Source: an uncultured Oscillospiraceae bacterium (GTDB taxonomy: Bacteria > Bacillota > Clostridia > Oscillospirales > Oscillospiraceae). From it: a DNA stretch of 11,219 nt. The stretch's first letter is position 1; every line of letters begins with the position of its first letter. Both the position numbers and the translations under genes were made by a program. The stretch spans positions 1-11,219 of the forward strand of contig CAJOOV010000016.1 of assembly GCA_905236265.1 (NCBI GenBank), in the 5' to 3' direction. Positions 1 to 11,219 of this stretch are shown here, one piece after another. The notes under the pieces are model-generated. The model saw nothing but the letters and a program-made list of their open reading frames with translations, did not search any database and was not told the origin of the DNA.

Positions 1-365
1 ACATCGGCGTTCTGCTGCGTGGTATCGCCCGTACCGACATCGAGCGCGGCCAGGTCATCTGCAAGCCGGGTTCCATCCATCCCCACACCAAGTTCAAGGG
101 TCAGGTCTACGTTCTGAAGAAGGACGAGGGTGGCCGTCACACTCCCTTCTTCAACAACTACCGTCCCCAGTTCTATTTCCGTACCACCGACGTGACCGGC
201 GTCATCACCCTGCCCGAGGGCGTTGAGATGTGCATGCCCGGCGACAACGTGGACATGGACGTTGAGCTGATTACCCCCATCGCCATCGAGAACGGCCTGC
301 GTTTCGCTATCCGTGAGGGTGGCCGTACCGTGGGTTCCGGCGTTGTTATCGCTATCAACGAGTAA
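1..365 (+). CDS. tuf: Elongation factor Tu, C-terminal part (5' end outside window)
   Basis: EF-Tu is the cytoplasmic GTPase that delivers aminoacyl-tRNA to the ribosomal A site. Only the last 120 codons are visible, reading in frame from base 3 to a TAA at 363-365. They cover the end of beta-barrel domain 2 and all of domain 3. Recognisable family signatures are LLRGI near the start, KDEGGRHTPFF, RPQFYFRTTDVTG, LPEGVEM, MPGD and GLRFAIREGGRTVG, ending VVIAINE. By eye, the positions known to give kirromycin-type resistance in E. coli (G316, Q329, A375) carry the wild-type residues. The GTPase domain lies outside the window. Codon use is strongly biased to G/C third positions, as expected of a very highly expressed gene. 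An intrinsic terminator follows 13 nt after the stop. Identity is not in doubt; whether this is one of two tuf copies cannot be judged. Confidence 0.98.
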   Translation, partial: IGVLLRGIARTDIERGQVICKPGSIHPHTKFKGQVYVLKKDEGGRHTPFFNNYRPQFYFRTTDVTGVITLPEGVEMCMPGDNVDMDVELITPIAIENGLRFAIREGGRTVGSGVVIAINE

Positions 366-378
366 TTTGACTCTGGAA

Positions 379-410
379 GGGGCTGTCTCTCAGGAGGCAG
401 CTCCTTTTTT
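379..410 (+). terminator. Intrinsic terminator after tuf
   Basis: A 10-bp stem (379-388 with 395-404, including two G-T pairs) closes a 6-nt loop, followed by six consecutive T at 405-410. It lies 13 nt after the tuf stop codon. Its T-tract ends only five bases before the mscS ribosome binding site, so it may also act as a partial terminator controlling read-through into mscS. Confidence 0.87.
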
Positions 411-415
411 CCATG

Positions 416-423
416 AGAGGAGG
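416..423 (+). promoter_or_regulatory. Ribosome binding site deciding the mscS start
   Basis: AGAGGAGG lies 7 nt before ATG 431. It rules against the upstream in-frame ATG at 413, which would overlap it and has only the terminator T-tract in front of it. Confidence 0.8.
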
Positions 424-430
424 CAACAGG

Positions 431-1366
431 ATGTACCCTGTCTATCTGGAGGCAGCACTGCCTGAAATCGAGATTGACGCCGGTCAGGTGAAGGATGCGG
501 TGGAGAACGTGGTTGGCGAGGAGGCGGCGGATGCCGCCGCCAAGGCAACAAAGAACGTCATTGACGTGGTGGACGCTACCCCGTGGCTGAAGCCTGCCAT
601 CACCATTCTTATCACCCTGCTGGTTGCAAAGCTGATTATGTCCCTCATCAACCGGGGACTGCGCAGGGCAAAAATCGAGGCCACTACCGAGCGCTATCTC
701 CACTCGGTGTTTCGTATTCTGATCTACGGCATTGCGGTGCTGGTAATCGCCGGAACGCTGGGCATCAACGTCACATCCATTGTGGCCATGTTCTCTGTGG
801 TGGGCGCCGCCTTCGCTCTGGCTGCGCAGGATACCCTTGCAAACTTCTTTGCCGGGATTCTCCTGCTGATGACCAAGCCCCTGAAGATGGGGGAGTATGT
901 GGCGCTGGGCGGCTCCGGCGTGGAGGGAACGGTGCAGGAGGTGAGCCTGATGCACACCCGGCTGGTGACCCCGGATAACCGGATTGTCATTGTGCCCAAC
1001 AGCTCCATCGTCTCCAACACCGTGACCAACAACACCAGAGGCGGCGTGCGCCGGGTGGATCTGAAATTCGCCATCAGCTACAATGCCGACATTGAGGAGA
1101 CCAAGCTGGTGATTCTGCGCACCATGAACCTGAACGACATGGTGCTGGACGCCCCGGAGCCTCCCTTTGCCCGTGTCACCGCATTGGAGGACAGCTACGT
1201 CACCTACACTGCCCGGTTCTGGACGAAGGCGGACGACTACTGGAACGTGCAGTTCGATTTGCTGGAGTCCATCAAGAAGAATCTGGATGCGGCGGGCATT
1301 GAGATCTCCTACAACCACCTGAACGTACATCTGGACACCCTGCCCGCCCCGAAACAGTCCCGCTGA
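431..1366 (+). CDS. mscS: Small-conductance mechanosensitive channel, MscS family
   Basis: MscS channels open under membrane tension and release solutes during hypo-osmotic shock. The 311-residue product is close to E. coli MscS in size (286 aa). After an acidic, alanine-rich N-terminus (about 1-50) come three membrane segments: TM1 about 55-74, TM2 about 92-112 and the pore-lining TM3 about 115-148, which contains FALAAQDTLANFFAG and then KPLKMGEYV, the hallmark of the family. The beta domain with VPNSSIVSNTVTN (about 188-200) and the C-terminal alpha/beta vestibule domain follow. ATG 431 is preferred over the in-frame ATG at 413 because the AGAGGAGG ribosome binding site at 416-423 lies 7 nt upstream of 431, whereas the 413 start would place that site inside the gene. 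No promoter is visible between tuf and mscS, so expression probably depends on read-through from tuf. The family assignment is firm; the start is likely. Confidence 0.94.
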   Translation: MYPVYLEAALPEIEIDAGQVKDAVENVVGEEAADAAAKATKNVIDVVDATPWLKPAITILITLLVAKLIMSLINRGLRRAKIEATTERYLHSVFRILIYGIAVLVIAGTLGINVTSIVAMFSVVGAAFALAAQDTLANFFAGILLLMTKPLKMGEYVALGGSGVEGTVQEVSLMHTRLVTPDNRIVIVPNSSIVSNTVTNNTRGGVRRVDLKFAISYNADIEETKLVILRTMNLNDMVLDAPEPPFARVTALEDSYVTYTARFWTKADDYWNVQFDLLESIKKNLDAAGIEISYNHLNVHLDTLPAPKQSR

Positions 1367-1394
1367 CAGGGGACGGCAGCCCTTTTCCATACAA

Positions 1395-1428
1395 AAAAGC
1401 CTTCCGGACAGCAGTTCGGAAGGCTTTT
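1395..1428 (+). terminator. Intrinsic terminator after mscS
   Basis: A perfect 12-bp inverted repeat pairs 1395-1406 with 1417-1428 (core AGCCTTCCG / CGGAAGGCT). The right arm ends in four T and the left arm begins in A, so it could stop transcription in either direction. It lies 28 nt after the mscS stop and only 5 nt before the -35 element of the rpoB promoter, so it insulates rpoBC from upstream transcription. Confidence 0.87.
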
Positions 1429-1433
1429 CATTC

Positions 1434-1463
1434 TTGACAGCAAAAAGAAAAGAGTGCTATAAT
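1434..1463 (+). promoter_or_regulatory. Sigma-A promoter of rpoBC (extended -10)
   Basis: TTGACA at 1434-1439 and TATAAT at 1458-1463 are both perfect consensus hexamers separated by 18 nt. A TGC at 1455-1457 directly before the -10 makes it an extended -10 promoter. The start site is predicted at about 1469-1471. This is one of the strongest promoter matches possible for a housekeeping sigma factor and fits the need for high RNA polymerase synthesis. The transcript would carry a 5' leader of about 205 nt. Confidence 0.9.
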
Positions 1464-1495
1464 AGAATGCTAGTCTGGATACGACTCCATTCTAT
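1462..1495. repeat. Inverted repeat overlapping the rpoBC -10 element and start site
   Basis: The 8-base arms ATAGAATG (1462-1469) and CATTCTAT (1488-1495) are perfect reverse complements separated by 18 nt. A nested pair, AGTC (1472-1475) and GACT (1483-1486), is almost concentric with them. The left arm covers the last two bases of the -10 hexamer and reaches the predicted start site. It could be a protein-binding operator or a chance palindrome. A pure RNA role for the full repeat is unlikely, because most of the left arm lies upstream of the predicted transcription start. Confidence 0.45.
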
Positions 1496-1675
1496 ACCCC
1501 TCTTATCTGAAACTGATTTTAACACAGACCACTTCAGGATGCAAGAGCAGACGGGGAAAGAATTACAACGCAGCCGAGTGTGTCATGCTGACGCACGGAC
1601 AGGAGAGCGGCGGCACAAGCTCCCATGCCGGGCGGGCTTTCCGCTTTCCATCTAAAGACAGGAGTGAACGCATCT
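1470..1675 (+). other. Structured 5' leader of rpoB
   Basis: About 205 nt separate the predicted transcription start from the rpoB start codon, with no credible gene. Two hairpins can be drawn. One is an 8-bp stem (1578-1585 with 1589-1596) with a 3-nt loop. The other is a 9-bp outer stem (1602-1610 with 1641-1649, one G-T pair) enclosing a 5-bp stem (1611-1615 with 1626-1630). The second ends 10 nt before the AGGAG ribosome binding site. Upstream, ATCTGAA-type complementarity (1505-1511 with 1533-1540) and CCCC/GGGG (1497-1500 with 1553-1556) suggest further folding. No T-tract follows the hairpins, so translational control, leader-protein binding or RNA stability seems likelier than attenuation. 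I do not recognise it as a known riboswitch or ribosomal-protein leader. Confidence 0.5.
1660..1664 (+). promoter_or_regulatory. Ribosome binding site of rpoB
   Basis: AGGAG, followed by TGA, lies 11 nt before ATG 1676. No comparable site precedes the in-frame ATG at 1625, which falls inside a leader hairpin, so 1676 is taken as the start. The in-frame GTG at 1664 overlaps the site and is excluded. Confidence 0.75.
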
Positions 1676-5381
<3,706 letters not shown>

Positions 5382-5383
<2 letters not shown>

Positions 5384-5391
5384 GGAGGAGG
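5382..5391 (+). promoter_or_regulatory. Ribosome binding site of rpoC overlapping the rpoB stop
   Basis: AAGGAGGAGG begins inside the rpoB TAA stop codon and lies 10 nt before ATG 5402. This near-perfect anti-16S match implies that rpoC is translated from the same message, probably with tight coupling to rpoB. Confidence 0.85.
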
Positions 5392-5401
5392 ACGAACGAA
5401 T

Positions 5402-9313
<3,912 letters not shown>

Positions 9314-9348
9314 TTCTCCCGCTGTGGTAAACAAAACCATAAAAAGAG

Positions 9349-9394
9349 AGTGCGTATTCTCGGCGTTCCATGCTGAGAATACGCACTTCTTTTT
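9349..9394. terminator. Strong intrinsic terminator after rpoC, possibly bidirectional
   Basis: A perfect 13-bp stem (9349-9361 with 9375-9387) extends inward by three more pairs around a 7-nt loop and is followed on the + strand by TTCTTTTT. It lies 35 nt after the rpoC stop. The left flank is AAAAAGAG, so the minus-strand transcript also ends the hairpin with CTCTTTTT. It can therefore serve both rpoC and the convergent carboxypeptidase gene. Confidence 0.92.
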
Positions 9395-9485
9395 CACTCC
9401 CCCTTTGGAGGAGTTGTCTGCCCGGAGGACAGACGGAGAGGGAATGATACCATTCACCGCTAACGGGACAGCCCCTTTGCTAATA

Positions 9486-9507
9486 GAAAAAGCATTGAGG
9501 CAAAGCT
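9486..9507 (-). terminator. Weak terminator candidate at the carboxypeptidase stop
   Basis: On the minus strand a 7-position stem with one T-T mismatch (9501-9507 with 9491-9497, loop of 3 nt) is followed by a short T-run at 9487-9491. The stem overlaps the stop codon. It is weak, and the hairpin at 9349-9394 may be the real end of this transcript. Confidence 0.3.
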
Positions 9508-10909
9508 ATCTGCCCTTTCGCCCGCCCTTGTAGCTTGCGGGTTTGGCGGCGGCGGGACGGGGCTTGCGCTGGTGCTTGCTGTGCCGCCGGGGGCGGAGCA
9601 CTGTGAGGCGGAGGATGAGGAAGAGAATCACCACGCCGGTTCCCGCCAGAGCTGCCCGGAACCATGTGCTGGAAATCAGCTTCTCCACGGCGTTTTTCCG
9701 ATAGAGAAACTCCGAGCGCTCCACACTGTCCACCGCCACCAGATCCACAGAGCCGTAGGGGCGGTCCTGCAGATATACCGTCAGCGTGCCCAGCTTCTGC
9801 CCCTCCTCCACGGGAGCCTCCACGCTCTCCAGCTTTTCGATGGAGTTGGAGAAGGACTGCTCGGTCACGTCGTTGGGCAGAAGGGCAGAGAGGCTTTCGG
9901 CGGGGGCGATGAGTACGCTGTCCGCCCCCTTGCCCAGCGTCACCTTCACCTCCGCAAGGGGCGCACGGGAGTCCATAATGGAGTGGTAGGAAAAGTTGTC
10001 AAAGCCCCATTGCAGCAGGGCGGCAGATTCGGAGAACTGCTTGCGGTGGGTGCCCTCGGAGTCCACCACGGTCTCCGCACCCATGACCACGCTGAGCAGC
10101 GTCACGCCCTCCTGCTGTGCGGCGGAGAGCAGGCAGTACCCGGCGGCGTCCGTGGAGCCGGTCTTAATCCCGATGCAGCCGTCAAAGACGTAGCCGGAGT
10201 ATTTCTTATGGGTGAGCAGGGCATTGGTGTTGTAATAGGTACGCTCCTTGGAGGTGAGGTTGGTGGGGGCGATGGTGATCTCATCCGTGGAGACGATTTT
10301 CCGGAAGGTCTTGTTCTCCATCGCCTTGCGGGCGATCAGGTACAGGTCATAGCAGGTGGTGTAGTGATCTGCATTGTGGATCCCGTGGGGGTTCACAAAA
10401 TGGGTGTTCACACAGCCCAGCTCGGCGGCACGGCTGTTCATCAGCGTCACAAAGGAGGACACCTGCCCGCTGATGGCCTGCGCCAGAATGTTGGCCGCCT
10501 CGTTGGCGGAGGGCAGCAGCAGACAGTAGAGCAGCTCCTCCACCGACAGAATCTCACCGATCTGGATATTGGCGGTGGAGCCGTCGGCGGGAATGCCCAG
10601 CCATGTCTCCGTGCCGGCGGTGATGGGCTGGTCAAGGGTGAGGTCGCCCCGGTCTACCGCCTCCAGCACCAGCAGGGCGGTCATCACCTTGGTGATACTG
10701 GCAGGGAAGACCCGCTCCCGTGCGTTCTTTTCGTAGTAGATCAAATCATTCTCGCCGCTGATGTTCACCAGCAGCGCAGCCTTGGCATCTACCTCCTTCT
10801 CCTTCACCAGGGCGGAAACCCCGTCCAGATCCAGTGCCCCGCAGGGGCGGAGAAGAGACAGCAGCAGCGCCAGAAGCAGAAAGGAAGAGAGAAATCTGGT
10901 TTTCGTCAT
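9506..10909 (-). CDS. Serine-type D-Ala-D-Ala carboxypeptidase (peptidase S11, DacA/DacF-like)
   Basis: Enzymes of this penicillin-binding family remove the terminal D-alanine from peptidoglycan pentapeptides outside the membrane, limiting cross-linking. The 467-residue product has a signal peptide (about 1-25, hydrophobic 7-20). The three active-site motifs are S71-ITK74, S134-AN136 and K249-TG251. A PBP5-type C-terminal beta domain lies at about 295-395. A clear transmembrane helix at about 418-438 is followed by about 29 residues rich in Arg and Lys, so the catalytic domain should face outward with a short basic cytoplasmic tail. AGGAG at 10915-10919 lies 5 nt before the ATG. C23 does not sit in a convincing lipobox. 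It is transcribed toward rpoC from its own promoter. I cannot say which paralogue (DacA, DacB or DacF) it is. Confidence 0.95.
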   Translation of the reverse strand: MTKTRFLSSFLLLALLLSLLRPCGALDLDGVSALVKEKEVDAKAALLVNISGENDLIYYEKNARERVFPASITKVMTALLVLEAVDRGDLTLDQPITAGTETWLGIPADGSTANIQIGEILSVEELLYCLLLPSANEAANILAQAISGQVSSFVTLMNSRAAELGCVNTHFVNPHGIHNADHYTTCYDLYLIARKAMENKTFRKIVSTDEITIAPTNLTSKERTYYNTNALLTHKKYSGYVFDGCIGIKTGSTDAAGYCLLSAAQQEGVTLLSVVMGAETVVDSEGTHRKQFSESAALLQWGFDNFSYHSIMDSRAPLAEVKVTLGKGADSVLIAPAESLSALLPNDVTEQSFSNSIEKLESVEAPVEEGQKLGTLTVYLQDRPYGSVDLVAVDSVERSEFLYRKNAVEKLISSTWFRAALAGTGVVILFLILRLTVLRPRRHSKHQRKPRPAAAKPASYKGGRKGR

Positions 10910-10914
10910 AGCAA

Positions 10915-10919
10915 CTCCT
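10915..10919 (-). promoter_or_regulatory. Ribosome binding site of the carboxypeptidase gene
   Basis: Minus-strand AGGAG lies 5 nt before the start codon at 10909. This spacing supports the assigned start. Confidence 0.75.
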
Positions 10920-10950
10920 GTGATTATGTCAACATTTTAGGTTCCACGAC

Positions 10951-10979
10951 ATTATAACAGAGCAGACGGAGCAAATCAA
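10951..10979 (-). promoter_or_regulatory. Sigma-A promoter of the carboxypeptidase gene
   Basis: On the minus strand, TTGATT (10974-10979) is followed after 17 nt by a perfect TATAAT (10951-10956). A TGT directly upstream of the -10 makes it an extended -10 element. The predicted start is near 10944, giving a leader of about 35 nt that contains the AGGAG site. The gene is thus expressed as a housekeeping, vegetative gene rather than from an obvious sporulation-sigma promoter. Confidence 0.8.
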
Positions 10980-11045
10980 CGGCAAACTGCCTCCTTTTTC
11001 CGCTGGCTGTCTGCGCTTTTTTGCCTGCCAAACGGGGATAAGAAA

Positions 11046-11068
11046 GCTGTCCCCCCCAAGGGGACAGC
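11046..11068 (-). terminator. Second, distal hairpin of the tandem ferredoxin terminator
   Basis: A perfect 9-bp stem (11046-11054 with 11060-11068) closes a 5-nt loop. The minus-strand transcript continues with TTTCTT, a modest U-tract. It lies directly behind the first terminator's T-run and acts as a likely backup between ferredoxin and the carboxypeptidase promoter. Confidence 0.65.
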
Positions 11069-11098
11069 AAAAAAAGAAGCCCGGTCAGACCGGGCTTT
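11069..11098 (-). terminator. Intrinsic terminator of the ferredoxin gene
   Basis: On the minus strand a stem of about 10 bp (11089-11098 with 11076-11085, core AGCCCGGT / ACCGGGCT) with a 3-nt loop is followed by TCTTTTTTT, seven uninterrupted T at 11069-11075. It lies 22 nt after the ferredoxin stop codon. Confidence 0.9.
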
Positions 11099-11120
11099 CT
11101 TGATGCACTTCGACCGGGAA

Positions 11121-11219
11121 TTACTCCTCGGAGATAGCGCCCATGGGGCAGTTGCCAGCGCAGGTGCCGCAGGAGATGCAGGAATCAGCGTCGATGACGT
11201 ACTGGGTATCGCCCTCGGA
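11121..11219 (-). CDS. 2[4Fe-4S] ferredoxin, C-terminal part (5' end outside window)
   Basis: Clostridial 8-iron ferredoxins are small cytoplasmic electron carriers used by enzymes such as pyruvate:ferredoxin oxidoreductase and hydrogenases. The last 32 residues are visible, ending in GAISEE before TAA (11121-11123 on the + strand). They contain the second cluster motif CISCGTCAGNCP, that is CxxCxxCxxxCP, preceded by YVIDADS, which is typical of this roughly 55-60-residue family. The first cluster half and the start codon are off the right edge, so the length and full cluster content are inferred. A larger ferredoxin-domain protein ending this way cannot be ruled out. The G/C-ending codons and the strong tandem terminator fit a highly expressed gene. 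Confidence 0.9.
   Translation of the reverse strand, partial: SEGDTQYVIDADSCISCGTCAGNCPMGAISEE

Noticed and set aside
367..372. TTGACT just after tuf as a -35 for mscS
   Set aside because: The region 17 nt downstream lies in the terminator stem-loop and has no -10-like hexamer.
173..1390. A 405-codon minus-strand reading frame opposite tuf and mscS
   Set aside because: It is an antisense shadow of conserved genes, and its translation shows no family motif.
1434..1655. A small reading frame in the rpoB leader, or a leaderless version from ATG 1467
   Set aside because: The long version starts inside the -35 hexamer. The ATG at 1467 sits at the predicted start site with no ribosome binding site, and the frame uses TTA and CTA codons that the neighbouring genes avoid. 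A regulatory upstream peptide is not excluded but has no positive support.
1625..1675. Longer RpoB N-terminus starting at ATG 1625
   Set aside because: It has no ribosome binding site, lies within a leader hairpin, and the added residues are not typical of beta subunits. ATG 1676 has an AGGAG site, and its protein begins like other Firmicutes beta subunits.
10927..10932. A minus-strand TTGACA that could be a -35 for a second carboxypeptidase promoter
   Set aside because: The matching -10 would fall on the start codon and has no TATAAT-like sequence. The promoter at 10951-10979 is complete and correctly placed.
9572..10957. A 461-codon plus-strand reading frame opposite the carboxypeptidase gene
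   Set aside because: The minus-strand gene has all three S11 active-site motifs, a signal peptide and a promoter. The plus-strand frame is its codon-aligned complement.

Overview
This is a GC-rich, low-mobility housekeeping segment from an anaerobic Bacillota, most likely Clostridia of the Oscillospirales/Oscillospiraceae type. The evidence is: strong AGGAGG-type ribosome binding sites, consensus sigma-A promoters, an insertion-free Firmicutes-type RNA polymerase beta/beta' pair, a clostridial 2[4Fe-4S] ferredoxin at the right edge, and a sporulation-lineage-style D-alanyl-D-alanine carboxypeptidase. The family-level placement is inference from sequence style; no database search was done.

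Layout, left to right. Bases 1-365 (+) hold the C-terminal third of EF-Tu (tuf), followed by an intrinsic terminator. Immediately after the terminator's T-tract comes mscS (431-1366, +), a small-conductance mechanosensitive channel with no visible promoter of its own, then a second terminator. Bases 1367-1675 contain no credible gene. They hold that terminator, an almost perfect extended -10 sigma-A promoter overlapping an inverted repeat, and a structured leader of about 200 nt that ends at the rpoB ribosome binding site. rpoB (1676-5383, +) and rpoC (5402-9313, +) form a tight two-gene unit ended by a very strong, possibly bidirectional hairpin at 9349-9394. On the opposite strand, converging on rpoC, is a membrane-anchored serine D-Ala-D-Ala carboxypeptidase (9506-10909, -) with its own consensus promoter. 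Behind it are two tandem terminator hairpins and the 3' end of an 8-iron ferredoxin gene (11121-11219, -, running off the window).

Functionally the window joins translation elongation (EF-Tu), the catalytic core of transcription (beta and beta'), envelope protection (MscS), peptidoglycan trimming (carboxypeptidase) and low-potential electron transfer (ferredoxin). Only rpoB-rpoC is an obvious functional unit. The gene order is the most unusual feature at the genome scale: tuf and rpoBC are neighbours but in the reverse of the usual Firmicutes order, neither rplJ-rplL before rpoB nor rpsL-rpsG-fusA after rpoC is present, and mscS sits between.

No mobile element, CRISPR array, tRNA, rRNA, phage gene or defence system is seen. 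I find no exciting undescribed system here. The observations most worth a check are the rpoB promoter/leader architecture, the terminator placed directly upstream of mscS, and the long acidic tails on both large polymerase subunits. The very long antisense reading frames (one of about 2,600 codons across rpoBC) are an artefact of codon bias.
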